Shown: positions 1-8,273 of the stretch, piece by piece
Numbering within the stretch: the stretch's first letter is position 1
Layout: every line of letters begins with the position of its first letter
DNA from: Alteromonas halophila
Lineage (GTDB): Bacteria > Pseudomonadota > Gammaproteobacteria > Enterobacterales > Alteromonadaceae
Assembly: GCF_014651815.1 (NCBI RefSeq)
Contig: NZ_BMXP01000003.1
Coordinates: 310,001-374,000 of the forward strand
Direction: 5' to 3'
DNA: 64,000 nucleotides
Translations under genes and position numbers: made by a program
Notes under the pieces: generated by a model
What the model saw: only the letters and a program-made list of their open reading frames with translations
Databases searched by the model: none
Told to the model about the DNA's origin: nothing

Positions 1-16
1 ATGCATTTGATTTCAT
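1..16 (-). CDS. 5' end of an unidentified leftward gene (cut by window edge)
   Basis: On the minus strand an ATG at 14-16 is preceded by a perfect AAGGAG ribosome binding site (plus-strand CTCCTT, 23-28) with a 6-nt spacer. It opens a reading frame beginning Met-Lys-Ser-Asn-Ala. Only five codons lie in the window, so the product cannot be named. The good Shine-Dalgarno sequence and the long AT-rich gap behind it are the only support. The gene would be transcribed divergently from the Yip1 gene at 476. Confidence 0.42.
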
Positions 17-475
17 GATTTTCTCCTTATCACTAATTTTATATTTTTATCGACATCGTCAAAATGAAATAACCAATTCAACATGAACGCAATCATCGGC
101 GCTCAAAATATCGACAATAATAGATAAAACACAGCTCATTGAAACCGTCAATAAGTTTAATAAATTTTTTTTAAACAAACCTCAAAACAAAAGATTAAAA
201 CTTTAATTATCAACAAGTTGAAAAAAAACAAAAAGATCAATCATACATAAAATTATAATTTTTAACGCTAAACACCTCTTTAAAACCACTCATCACCAAA
301 TTCAACCAATCATCACTTTTTTAAACATCTTTCGAGCTGATCTCTACATATAATAATTGAACTGTATAAAAGGAATTATTATTGAGACGTGCCAGAAACA
401 TTTTTTCACCTTACTAAAAAGCACGCTGATTGAAGTATTATGTAATAATAAATCCCCAGACTTTGGAGAACCGTG
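17..475. other. AT-rich intergenic region between divergent genes
   Basis: This stretch of about 460 bp has no credible coding frame and is strikingly AT-rich; the line 181-240 is only about a quarter G+C. It probably holds promoters for the leftward gene at 16 and the rightward Yip1/efflux cassette. A perfect TATAAT hexamer lies at 349-354, but no good -35 hexamer sits at the usual distance. No direct-repeat LytTR operator could be identified by eye. Confidence 0.5.
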
Positions 476-1168
476 ATGGCACTATCGATTGGGAATTCTT
501 TGCTGAACATTTATGTGGCACCGACCACATTGTTTGACACTTTGAAAAGCGAGCGTGGACGTTCTCTACTCCCTCTGTTTCTTATCATCGCCATCAGCTT
601 TGCCAGCATCCTGTACTTCTATTCAGGAATGAGCACGGAGTGGCTAGTTGAACAACAAATGTTGCAAGCTCAAGATACATCTCCTGCCGAGATGGAGCAG
701 ATGCGCGTTTTTATAGAAGAGAGTGCCTCAGGACTTGGTTGGATGGGGGCTGTTTTCAACGTCATTTATACCCTCATTATGATCTCGGCCTTGTCCGGTT
801 ACTTTAAGCTACTCAGTTACAAGCAGCCCCAGTATCGATACGTCGACTGGTTCAGGTTTACCGTTTGGACGCAAATGCCGACTGTTATCTACATGCTAGG
901 GTTCATGGCGTTAATCGCTACGTCTAACACTGCTGACCTACCACTGAACTTGCTCAACTATGCTTCTTTGAACCAGGTAGCGCTGCATCTCCCCTTCGGA
1001 CATGGTTTGTTTACCTGGGCAGAAACACTCAACCTGTTTTTTATTTGGAGTATAGCGCTGTCAGCACTTGGCCTTCATAGCTGGTTGCAATTGTCGCTAT
1101 TACGCAGTGCAGTCCTGGCGGCCTTCCCCTATATTGCTACATTTACCGTGTGGGCGCTCTTAGCTTAA
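476..1168 (+). CDS. Yip1-family integral membrane protein
   Basis: This 230-residue protein has about five hydrophobic segments (near residues 32-50, 93-113, 133-150, 182-200 and 208-228). An N-terminal cytoplasmic stretch APTTLFDTLKSER fits the start of the Yip1 domain. Bacterial Yip1 proteins are polytopic membrane proteins of unknown role, often found beside ABC exporters. A GTG lies at 473, but the ATG at 476 sits 7 nt after GGAG (465-468) and is the better start. It is the first gene of a rightward set continuing through an HlyD adaptor, MacB-like ATPase and permease, and a LytS/LytTR pair, so it may help assemble or modulate that exporter (inference). Family assignment is fairly secure; function is not. 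Confidence 0.75.
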   Translation: MALSIGNSLLNIYVAPTTLFDTLKSERGRSLLPLFLIIAISFASILYFYSGMSTEWLVEQQMLQAQDTSPAEMEQMRVFIEESASGLGWMGAVFNVIYTLIMISALSGYFKLLSYKQPQYRYVDWFRFTVWTQMPTVIYMLGFMALIATSNTADLPLNLLNYASLNQVALHLPFGHGLFTWAETLNLFFIWSIALSALGLHSWLQLSLLRSAVLAAFPYIATFTVWALLA

Positions 1169-1228
1169 TCACGTTTCGGTAACGTAAGACCAACAAGCCC
1201 ATCCAACTCAACCAGCGGAGAAGTTTTT

Positions 1229-2377
1229 ATGAAAAAGGCACTGATAATGACATGCATCATCATGTCAATGGCGAGCTTGGTAGGTTGGATTAATGTGCGA
1301 AATGGCCATGATGAGGTGATGGTCAACGTTGAAACCGCTTCAACAGGAGTGTTATCGGACACCGTTCTGTCTTCGGGGAATTTTGTTTTTAATAACCAAA
1401 TTAAGATACGCCCAGAAGTCTCAGGTCGAGTTAAGCAAATACTGGTTGAAGAAGGTGAATTTATAAGAGAAGGTCAGCTACTTTTGCGATTGGATACAGC
1501 AGCATACGCTGCAGAGGTTGAGCGAGCTTCTGCACAAGCTGCACAAAATAGAATTGAGATTGCCCGACAAGAGGAGCGTTTAGCCAATCTGGAAAGGCAG
1601 TTGCAACGCAATGTTCAGCTCCTGAATGAAGGCTTCGTGCAAGTTGAAAAGGTTGACGGATTAAAGAGTGCTGTCGCTGTGGCACGCATTGATGTAGACG
1701 CCGCTCAGACCGGTTTAGAGCAAGCGAAGGCATCACTGAGCTTAGCTAGGGACAAACTGGCGAAAACCAGCTTTACAGCACCAATGGATGGGCTGGTATC
1801 GTCACTAGACATCAAAGCAGGGGAAACTGTCATCGCAGGAACCACAAATATCGTAGGTTCAGATTTAATGACCATTGCTGACCCTAGCGCTATTTTGGCG
1901 GAACTTCGTGTTGATGAAGCAGATATTGCCAACGTAAATCTAGACCAACCTGTTGAAGTTTATGCTGCAGCTTACCCAAAGCAAGCATTATCCGGCAACG
2001 TTGTAAAAATAGGCACATCGGCTAAAAGATTAAGTAATGGACCGGGGTTAGCATTCGAAGTCAAGGTGCTGATGAACGAAAGTCATGTTAGCCTTTTCCC
2101 TGGGATGAGCTGCCGAGCAGAAATCATTACTGCAACAGGAAATTCCACGACTAACGTGCCGATCGCTGCAGTCCAGTATCACGACAACAAAGGCTACGTT
2201 TGGCAAGTAGAAAATGGCCGCAGTCGCAAAGTGCCGGTGACGCTAGGTATGGCCACAGATACAGAACAAGCTATCCTATCTGGCCTTAATGTTGGCGACG
2301 ACGTCATTGTTGGTCCTGCTCGCACCCTGAGCCGCCTGAAAAATGATACGCCTGTGAATGCAGGTAGTTCAAGCTGA
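1229..2377 (+). CDS. HlyD/MacA-like periplasmic adaptor subunit of an efflux pump
   Basis: The 382-residue protein starts with a membrane anchor (about residues 4-20). It continues with a first lipoyl half-motif around GRVKQILVEEGEFIREG (66-82), a long charged alpha-helical hairpin (about 90-175), a second lipoyl half near FTAPMDGLVSS, and a beta-barrel/membrane-proximal domain. This is the layout of membrane-fusion proteins that link an inner-membrane MacB-type pump to an outer-membrane TolC channel. The stop overlaps the start of the ATPase gene in an ATGA (2375-2379), which implies translational coupling. The substrate cannot be read from sequence, and no TolC-like gene lies in the window. 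Confidence 0.87.
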   Translation: MKKALIMTCIIMSMASLVGWINVRNGHDEVMVNVETASTGVLSDTVLSSGNFVFNNQIKIRPEVSGRVKQILVEEGEFIREGQLLLRLDTAAYAAEVERASAQAAQNRIEIARQEERLANLERQLQRNVQLLNEGFVQVEKVDGLKSAVAVARIDVDAAQTGLEQAKASLSLARDKLAKTSFTAPMDGLVSSLDIKAGETVIAGTTNIVGSDLMTIADPSAILAELRVDEADIANVNLDQPVEVYAAAYPKQALSGNVVKIGTSAKRLSNGPGLAFEVKVLMNESHVSLFPGMSCRAEIITATGNSTTNVPIAAVQYHDNKGYVWQVENGRSRKVPVTLGMATDTEQAILSGLNVGDDVIVGPARTLSRLKNDTPVNAGSSS

Positions 2378-3129
2378 TGGCCTCCTCACACTCCGATACC
2401 GCAAACATCATCGACATGCAAGGCATTTGCAAACATTATCAAATGACCGAAAAGACATTCTGTGCATTGAACGATATTAATCTTTCCATCAACGCCAATG
2501 ACTATGTCGCAATCACCGGGCCTTCAGGTGCTGGAAAATCCACATTAATGAACATCCTTGGCTGTTTAGACACACCTAGTTCAGGCCAATACCATCTGGC
2601 CGGAGTACCGGTCACTCAAATGTCAGAAACTCAGCTTGCCCATATACGTAATCATTCCGTCGGCTTCATTTTCCAGAGCTTTAATTTGTTACCACGCGCC
2701 ACTGCACTAGAGAATGTCATGCAGCCTCTGGTGTTTCGGTTTATCGCCATGAAAGCCCGGAAAGCGCGCGCTGCCGAAGCACTTCGGCGAGTGGGCCTTA
2801 GCGACAAAATGCACCATTTCCCCAGCCAGTTATCCGGGGGACAACGACAACGTGTAGCGATTGCCCGAGCCTTAGTTACTAATCCAGAAGTCCTTCTGGG
2901 AGACGAACCTACCGGAAATCTAGACAGTCATACTACCCGTGAAATCATGCAGTTATTTGATGAAATCCATGACAGCGGGCAGACTATTATTCTGATAACC
3001 CATGAGACAGAGATTGCGAATCATTGCTATCGCGTCATTAATATTAACGATGGTCAAATCGTCTCCAACACTAACCATATGCGCACAGAAAAATGTCCAA
3101 TTGCGATGGAGCAAGTCGCTCATGTATAG
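2377..3129 (+). CDS. MacB/LolD-type ABC transporter ATP-binding protein
   Basis: This 250-residue ATPase shows Walker A GPSGAGKS (48-55), Q-loop Gln100, signature LSGGQ (152-156), Walker B VLLGDEP (172-178) and an H-loop [20 protein letters not shown] and EPTGNLDS are typical of the MacB/LolD/FtsE class. It would power the permease encoded next. Its start overlaps the adaptor stop, and its end overlaps the permease start by 8 nt, so the three subunits appear translated together. It is a separate ATPase rather than the fused MacB of E. coli. About 20 residues follow the H-loop region and are unlike the core fold. Confidence 0.92.
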   Translation: MASSHSDTANIIDMQGICKHYQMTEKTFCALNDINLSINANDYVAITGPSGAGKSTLMNILGCLDTPSSGQYHLAGVPVTQMSETQLAHIRNHSVGFIFQSFNLLPRATALENVMQPLVFRFIAMKARKARAAEALRRVGLSDKMHHFPSQLSGGQRQRVAIARALVTNPEVLLGDEPTGNLDSHTTREIMQLFDEIHDSGQTIILITHETEIANHCYRVININDGQIVSNTNHMRTEKCPIAMEQVAHV

Positions 3130-4360
3130 CAGTCTGCTTGCAACCATTGAGGGTTTTCGCGCGGCTTTACATTCCATACGCGCCCATGGCATGCGCAGCA
3201 TGCTGACTATGCTAGGGGTTATCATCGGTGTTGCGGCAGTCATAACCGTGGTTGCGATAACGCAAGGCCTGAGCTATTCCATCAAACAGCAGCTAGATGA
3301 TCTGGGCAGTGATATGGTCACGATACGCGCCTATACAACGTCAGAACAAGAACTCCTCGGGTTTGAGAACACCCTCAGTTATGACGATTTCCTCGCTCTC
3401 AAAGGTAAAGTCAGCGGGTTGGAAGACATGACTGCCATGATGCAACCATTCAGCTTCGGCAGTAGTGTCCGCTTTGGACGAAATTCAACCCATACACAAA
3501 TTATAGGTAGCGATAGCAGTTACCAAAATGTGGTTCGCACCTACCCCCAAATGGGACGCTTTCTGTCTGAAAGTGATGACCTGCGCCGTCGACGTGTGGC
3601 CTTTTTAGGTTCGAGCCTGATTGAAAAACTAAAAATGCCTGACTCTCCTGTGGGTGAATTCGTTAGTCTGAATGGCGAATGGTTTAGGGTAATTGGCGTC
3701 GCTGAGACGGTGGGCAGTTTTTTTGGATTTGATCAGGACAATTATATCATTGCACCATTTAGTACTATGCGATCACTTGCGGGTAAGGAGGTTACACGTA
3801 ATATAGACATAATGTTTCGCCCTTCAAAAGGAGCGTCATTACCAGAAATCCAACGGCAAATCACACAAATTTTGCGCAAGCGGCACGGTCTACAAAAAGA
3901 TGATCCTGATGATTTTGAGTTCCGCAGTGCTGAAAAGACTAAGAAGCAATTTAACTCTGTAACCCAAACGGTCACATTGGTGGCAGGCGGGGTAGTAGGT
4001 GTCAGTTTATTGGTCGGTGGTATAGGCATAATGAATATTATGCTGGTTTCTGTCACCGAGAGAACCCGAGAAATTGGGACTGTCAAAGCGCTGGGGGCGC
4101 CCCCCTCGTTTATTATGATCCAATTTCTAATCGAAGCATTGATTCTATCGTTGCTTGGCGGCCTACTGGGTATTTTGTTGGGCTATGGCTTTGCGGCATT
4201 CATTACATTACTATTGCCAAACCTAACCGAAGTACTGGTTCCGTTTTGGGCAATTTTACTAGCATTAAGCTTCACGACTGCAATTGGGGTTATCTTTGGT
4301 CTCGCTCCAGCCTCAAAGGCAGCAAGGTTAAACCCCATTGACGCCCTAAAATACGAATAA
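3122..4360 (+). CDS. MacB-like FtsX-type ABC transporter permease
   Basis: A 412-residue permease. The first TM lies near residues 25-48 (GVIIGVAAVITVVAITQG). A large extracytoplasmic MacB_PCD-like domain (about 50-280) follows, then three C-terminal TM helices of the FtsX domain with MNIMLVSVTERTREIGTVKA and the closing LNPIDALKYE. The open frame extends upstream to 3002, but that part lies inside the ATPase gene. The ATG at 3122 gives the standard MacB N-terminus and an 8-nt overlap with the ATPase. With the adaptor and ATPase it would form a tripartite exporter of the kind that removes antimicrobial peptides, macrolides or siderophores. The substrate is unknown. Confidence 0.9.
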   Translation: MYSSLLATIEGFRAALHSIRAHGMRSMLTMLGVIIGVAAVITVVAITQGLSYSIKQQLDDLGSDMVTIRAYTTSEQELLGFENTLSYDDFLALKGKVSGLEDMTAMMQPFSFGSSVRFGRNSTHTQIIGSDSSYQNVVRTYPQMGRFLSESDDLRRRRVAFLGSSLIEKLKMPDSPVGEFVSLNGEWFRVIGVAETVGSFFGFDQDNYIIAPFSTMRSLAGKEVTRNIDIMFRPSKGASLPEIQRQITQILRKRHGLQKDDPDDFEFRSAEKTKKQFNSVTQTVTLVAGGVVGVSLLVGGIGIMNIMLVSVTERTREIGTVKALGAPPSFIMIQFLIEALILSLLGGLLGILLGYGFAAFITLLLPNLTEVLVPFWAILLALSFTTAIGVIFGLAPASKAARLNPIDALKYE

Positions 4361-4373
4361 GAACGTAACAATA

Positions 4374-5501
4374 ATGTTAAAACAGTTTTTTACGACGTAT
4401 TTGCAAATCACAACTTCTCTGAGTAACCGCTATTTAAAAGCTCAATCTCTTACCCTCCTGATTTACTTCACTTATGGAGTGTCAAACCTTTTGGTACTCG
4501 ACGTGAGTGCAATGCCCGGTTCACCCCAAGAATACGCTTTGCGCAGCCTCATTGACAGCGTTGTTTTTGTATTGCTGAGCCATTTCCTTTTAAGAAGCCA
4601 TCTTAAACTGTTTGTCCTCAACAAGGGCATCACATTAATACGGTCTTTTTACACTTTCGTCGTACTGCTACTTGCCTGCTACCTGTATGTACTAACCGTC
4701 ACCCTGGTACGTAAACTGCCTGTTTTCGCGGCCAGCCAAACAGAATCCATTACGTTTGAAATGAATGGCAAAAATGTGCATCTTACAATGGAGGATCCGA
4801 CACTCTGGTTTCTAATGATCACCAACGTTGGCATCTTCTACCTAGGCTGGATACTGCTCTACACATTCTGGCATTCGTCCAAATCAAAAAAAAAGCTACA
4901 GAGACAAATGCAAGAAGCGCGTATTCAACAACTGACCAACCAATTAAGTCCCCACTTTCTGTTTAATACCATGAATAGCATCCGCGCACTCATTTTTGAA
5001 GATCGGGAGAAGGCAGCCAACCTTGTGACACAGCTGTCAGAAATATTCCGAACTCACCTCCAGGCACACCTTCAGTCAAAAGCCTCGCTGGAACAGGAGT
5101 GGAATGTAGCCGAGCGTTATCTTATTATTGAGCAAGCCCGACTCGAAGAGCGCTTGCAGATAACTTGCTCAATAGACGATGAATTGTGGCAACAACCACT
5201 CCCTACTCTCTCATTACTTACATTGGTAGAAAACGCGATCAAACATGGCATTGCCCCAAACCCGGATAGTGGCTCGCTGAACATATATTCCGAAGTAATA
5301 GGCAAGAGTCGCTGGCGGTTAACCGTGCGCAACAGCGTTTCAAACCACCTTGTAGATGAAGGTACAAAGACCGGACTAAAAAATACTCATGACCGTTTGC
5401 AGTTGATGTTTGGTGAAAACATGACCTATAGCGCCAAACGAGAAAGTCATGAATTTATTGTAACTATTGAAATGCCCTATGCTAAATACACTCATAGTTG
5501 A
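4374..5501 (+). CDS. LytS/YehU-type sensor histidine kinase
   Basis: The 375-residue protein has about four N-terminal TM segments (near 26-42, 58-80, 90-112 and 145-165). A short charged linker follows, then a His_kinase domain (PF06580 type) with QLSPHFLFNTMNSIRALI, phosphoacceptor His194. The HATPase_c domain carries N-box LVENAIKHG and TGLKNTHDRL. It starts 13 nt after the permease stop and overlaps the LytTR regulator gene. The context suggests that it senses envelope stress or the exported substrate and controls the upstream exporter through its partner. The signal is unknown. Confidence 0.9.
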   Translation: MLKQFFTTYLQITTSLSNRYLKAQSLTLLIYFTYGVSNLLVLDVSAMPGSPQEYALRSLIDSVVFVLLSHFLLRSHLKLFVLNKGITLIRSFYTFVVLLLACYLYVLTVTLVRKLPVFAASQTESITFEMNGKNVHLTMEDPTLWFLMITNVGIFYLGWILLYTFWHSSKSKKKLQRQMQEARIQQLTNQLSPHFLFNTMNSIRALIFEDREKAANLVTQLSEIFRTHLQAHLQSKASLEQEWNVAERYLIIEQARLEERLQITCSIDDELWQQPLPTLSLLTLVENAIKHGIAPNPDSGSLNIYSEVIGKSRWRLTVRNSVSNHLVDEGTKTGLKNTHDRLQLMFGENMTYSAKRESHEFIVTIEMPYAKYTHS

Positions 5502-6213
5502 TGATGAACGTCTGGCACGTGCTGAACTGAAGAGGCTGCTTAGGCAGTACCCACAAGTCAATATCGTCGCTGAAGCCGAAAACGCAGACACGGCGATTAG
5601 AATGCTGCGCGAGAATGAGATTTCACTCATCTTTCTGGATATCCAGATGCCACGCATGACCGGGCTGGAGATGGCAGAGGAAATAGATAAAAATATCCAA
5701 TGTGTTTTTTGTACGGCATATGACCAATATGCCGCTGATGCATTTACTCTGAATGCCACTGATTATTTGGTGAAGCCCATAGAACCGGAGCGACTGGCTG
5801 CGTGTGTCACAAAAGTAGAAAATGTCGCAAAAAGGGCCTCTCAGGAACCGGTACCAGAGACGAACAGTTATTTAACAGACTCGCACGGCGTCCTACTGAA
5901 GTTTGGCGAAATCAACAAGGTGGTGCGGTTGTACGATATTGAGCGATTTGAAAGCATTGGTAATCATACTGCTGTCTATAGTTCTCATGGTAAAGCCTAC
6001 GTGCACAGCTCGTTGTCTAAAATCGAGGCAAAACTAAACCCACAGTACTTTTTCAAAGCGAACAGGGGAGATGTTCTCCGTATTGACTGCATTGATCGCA
6101 TTGAGCCAGGGGTTAAAGCCGGTAGCTCACTAGCATTTTTGCGCTCAGGACACGAAATTGAGATCAGCCGACGACAGGTACAGCATTTAAAACAATTATT
6201 TACTCGGTTCTGA
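5479..6213 (+). CDS. LytTR-family response regulator
   Basis: A 244-residue regulator. The receiver domain has acidic pair Asp8/Asp9, phosphoacceptor Asp54 in FLDIQMPRM and a conserved Lys in DYLVKPIEP. A LytTR DNA-binding domain covers about residues 140-244, with FKANRGDVLRIDCI and a terminal ISRRQVQHLKQLF. The frame is open from a TTG at 5467, but the ATG at 5479 gives the normal receiver start (MLNTLIVDDE). It overlaps the kinase gene by 23 nt, so the two are clearly a cognate pair. LytTR proteins usually bind paired direct repeats; the likely target is the promoter before 476, though no site was recognised there. Confidence 0.92.
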   Translation: MLNTLIVDDERLARAELKRLLRQYPQVNIVAEAENADTAIRMLRENEISLIFLDIQMPRMTGLEMAEEIDKNIQCVFCTAYDQYAADAFTLNATDYLVKPIEPERLAACVTKVENVAKRASQEPVPETNSYLTDSHGVLLKFGEINKVVRLYDIERFESIGNHTAVYSSHGKAYVHSSLSKIEAKLNPQYFFKANRGDVLRIDCIDRIEPGVKAGSSLAFLRSGHEIEISRRQVQHLKQLFTRF

Positions 6214-6498
6214 TCGAATTAGCGGTATTCGCATTAATGCCCCGGATCGAGTGAGCTGTTTGGCCGGACTGTATGCATCGCAACTGCCTGCGTGTACATC
6301 TCACCTTAACGAGCAAAACTGGTTGCCCGTTTCCACTCGTGATAAGTCGCAATCGAAACCACAAATCCCAGTGCAATATATGGTTTGTCTACTTTTAGTG
6401 CACTGTCCGTTCGAGGACTGCGTTTATACGAGCTTCTATTGCGCTTGGCTTATAGTCGACTCCAGTGGATCGAGCTAGTTTTTGGGTCCCCCCTCCGT
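6214..6498. other. Gene-free stretch between LytTR gene and tRNA scar
   Basis: Together with the repeat that follows, this leaves about 415 bp without a gene between the LytTR gene and the tRNA-Phe gene. The short open frames here have no recognisable product, no good ribosome binding sites, and in part read through tRNA-derived sequence. No integrase fragment could be recognised. The stretch may be decayed element DNA, given the duplicated tRNA end beside it. Confidence 0.4.
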
Positions 6499-6542
6499 AA
6501 ATGCGAGGCTTTTAATAATGATGCCCAGAGGCGGAGTCGCAA
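6499..6542 (-). repeat. Partial duplicate of the tRNA-Phe 3' end and terminator (att-like)
   Basis: About 44 bp closely match 6608-6652, which covers the T-arm, the acceptor 3' strand and CCA of tRNA-Phe plus half of its terminator hairpin. The copy reads ATGCCCAGAGGCGGAGTCG where the tRNA region has GTGCCCAGAGGCGGAATCG. Differences include one missing C, CCA changed to TCA on the RNA-sense strand, and decay beyond the T-arm. The offset is 109 bp. Duplicated tRNA 3' ends are the usual trace of site-specific integration by tyrosine-recombinase elements. A decayed tandem tRNA gene is the alternative. Confidence 0.65.
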
Positions 6543-6595
6543 CGCGCTGTGCCAGCAGCGCCGGCACGGTCGGTGCGTATTCATCCCCGGAAACT

Positions 6596-6622
6596 AAAAA
6601 GCCCCGCAAATGCGAGGCTTTT
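6596..6622 (-). terminator. Intrinsic terminator of tRNA-Phe
   Basis: On the minus strand, just after the tRNA CCA end, a 7-bp stem (GCCTCGC/GCGGGGC with one G-U pair) and a 4-nt loop are followed by TTTTT. The stem is flanked by A and T runs that extend it. Confidence 0.85.
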
Positions 6623-6628
6623 CAATAA

Positions 6629-6704
6629 TGGTGCCCAGAGGCGGAATCGAACCACCGACACGAGGATTTTCAATCCACTGCTCTACCAACTGAGCTATCT
6701 GGGC
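6629..6704 (-). tRNA. tRNA-Phe (GAA)
   Basis: The minus strand reads GCCCAGATAGCTCAGTTGG and continues into an anticodon loop TTGAAAA with anticodon GAA. The T-arm GGTTCGATTCC follows, then an acceptor strand pairing with the 5' GCCCAGA, and an encoded CCA at 6629-6631. The length is 76 nt. The D-arm, anticodon arm and T-arm all fold normally. It is a single gene with its own promoter (6754-6782) and terminator (6596-6622). Its 3' end is partly duplicated at 6499-6542. Confidence 0.97.
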
Positions 6705-6753
6705 GAATTTGGTAGCGTTTCTGACGTTACCGCCTGTCTCGCTGTGGGTGCGT

Positions 6754-6782
6754 ATTAAACGGATTTCGCACCGCCAAGTCAA
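6754..6782 (-). promoter_or_regulatory. Sigma-70 promoter of tRNA-Phe
   Basis: On the minus strand TTGACT (6777-6782) and TTTAAT (6754-6759) are separated by exactly 17 bp. The segment after the -10 is GC-rich (ACGCACCC), as in stringently controlled tRNA promoters. Transcription would start near 6747, giving a leader of about 43 nt before the mature tRNA 5' end. Confidence 0.7.
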
Positions 6783-6839
6783 CTCTTTTTCCAGGATTTT
6801 TTATCAAATGCGCAGTCTTTGTGCAATCCGGCCGATTAT

Positions 6840-7112
6840 TTACTCACTTGGGGGCACATACCCTTCAATTGTCGGTTGTTTACCTTCAAACAGAAACGCT
6901 TCCATTTTTTCTTCCAGAAACTTTCTGGATTCCGGTTCCATCATATTCAGCTTGTTTTCGTTGATCAGCATGGTTTGCTTTTTCTGCCATTCTGCCCAGG
7001 CTTCTTTTGAAATATTGTCGTAAATACGCTTACCCAGTTCGCCCGGGTACATTTGAAAGTCCAGCCCTTCTGCTTCTTTATCGAGGTGCTGACAGTAAAC
7101 GGTTCTGCTCAT
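6840..7112 (-). CDS. yggX: YggX-family Fe(II)-trafficking/oxidative protection protein
   Basis: The 90-residue protein begins [10 protein letters not shown] with the conserved Cys7. It contains [19 protein letters not shown] and [14 protein letters not shown], which closely follow the E. coli YggX family (about 91 residues). YggX is a small cytoplasmic protein thought to protect iron-sulfur proteins and to limit iron-driven oxidative damage. It lies 28 nt downstream of mutY on the same strand, the same order as in E. coli, so the two are probably cotranscribed. That pairing fits a shared role in limiting oxidative damage. Confidence 0.95.
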   Translation of the reverse strand: MSRTVYCQHLDKEAEGLDFQMYPGELGKRIYDNISKEAWAEWQKKQTMLINENKLNMMEPESRKFLEEKMEAFLFEGKQPTIEGYVPPSE

Positions 7113-7140
7113 GCTTGCTCCTTATTCATTCACCGGCATC

Positions 7141-8190
7141 TTACAAAAGATGGCGGACTTGTTGGATAATTTTTTTAGTGGGCGCGGCCATGCCTACTTC
7201 AATGTCGCTGTCGATATTAAACCAGCCTGCGCCGGACTCACTTACCTGACTTTTGGGTTCGCCATCCAGCATAGCCAGCACCGGTTGTATGTCGAGGTGA
7301 AAGTGACTGAACGTATGCCGAAAGCCAGGCAGGGGTTGCCACTGCGCCGCCGCGCCCAGTTGCCGGCGTCTGATTACCTGCATAGCCTCATCTTCGGACT
7401 GCGCCTCTATAAACCCGTACAGACCGCCCCATAGTCCGGCACTGGGACGCTGTTCCAGATACACCGAGCGCTGGAAAAATGGGATCACCAGTTGGGTGCT
7501 GCGCACTGGCAACGTCTTTTTAGGCTTTTTGCCAGGATATTCCTGCTGCGTTCCCTGCGCATAAGCCAGGCAGTCACGCTGTACCGGGCAGTGATCGCAG
7601 TCGGGCTTGCTGCGGGTACACACCATGGCCCCTAAGTCCATCATCGCCTGAGTGTACTGTGCGCAGCGCGTTTCCGGAGTACGTGCTTCTGCCAGTGCCC
7701 ATAACGCATTTTCCACTTTCTTTTGCCCCGGCCAGCCGCCGATAGCCTGATGCCGGGCAAGTACCCGCTTCACATTGCCATCTAAAATGGCGTGCCGCTG
7801 CTGTTGTGCCAGTGACAAAATGGCCCCGGCGGTAGATCTGCCAATGCCCGGTAGTGCCATCACCTCATCCAGCGTAGAGGGAAACTCGCCGTTATGCTGT
7901 TCTTCGATTAGTCTGGCGGCTTTGTGCAGGTTGCGGGCACGCGCATAATAACCCAGCCCGGTCCAGTGATGCAGTACCTCGTCCTGACTGGCCGCCGCCA
8001 GCGCAGAAACGCTCGGGAATGAGGTCATAAACCGCTCAAAATACGGAATAACCGTACTGACCTGGGTCTGCTGCAACATAATTTCAGACACCCACACCTT
8101 GTAGGACGTGACCGCCTGCTGCCAGGGCAAGTGCTTGCGACCATGCGCATCAAACCATTCCAATACCCGTGTGGCAAAACTCTTCGACAT
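7141..8190 (-). CDS. mutY: A/G-specific adenine DNA glycosylase MutY
   Basis: The 349-residue enzyme removes adenine mispaired with 8-oxoguanine. It has the catalytic Glu region [17 protein letters not shown], a helix-hairpin-helix [15 protein letters not shown], the catalytic Asp in [12 protein letters not shown], an iron-sulfur loop with Cys spacing C-x6-C-x2-C-x5-C, and a C-terminal NUDIX-like 8-oxoG recognition domain. The length matches E. coli MutY (350). The frame is open from a GTG at 8208, but the ATG at 8190 gives the usual N-terminus leading into [15 protein letters not shown]. yggX follows in the same direction. Confidence 0.97.
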   Translation of the reverse strand: MSKSFATRVLEWFDAHGRKHLPWQQAVTSYKVWVSEIMLQQTQVSTVIPYFERFMTSFPSVSALAAASQDEVLHHWTGLGYYARARNLHKAARLIEEQHNGEFPSTLDEVMALPGIGRSTAGAILSLAQQQRHAILDGNVKRVLARHQAIGGWPGQKKVENALWALAEARTPETRCAQYTQAMMDLGAMVCTRSKPDCDHCPVQRDCLAYAQGTQQEYPGKKPKKTLPVRSTQLVIPFFQRSVYLEQRPSAGLWGGLYGFIEAQSEDEAMQVIRRRQLGAAAQWQPLPGFRHTFSHFHLDIQPVLAMLDGEPKSQVSESGAGWFNIDSDIEVGMAAPTKKIIQQVRHLL

Positions 8191-8273
8191 ACAATACTGA
8201 CCTGTCACCTACAATTACTGCCTCTATGGTATCATGCGCCAGGACATTCAATGATTGAAAAACGGGGAAAGCT

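Noticed and set aside
6251-6597. Short rightward open frames between the LytTR gene and tRNA-Phe
   Set aside because: They partly read through the duplicated tRNA sequence, have no ribosome binding sites, and show no recognisable domain.
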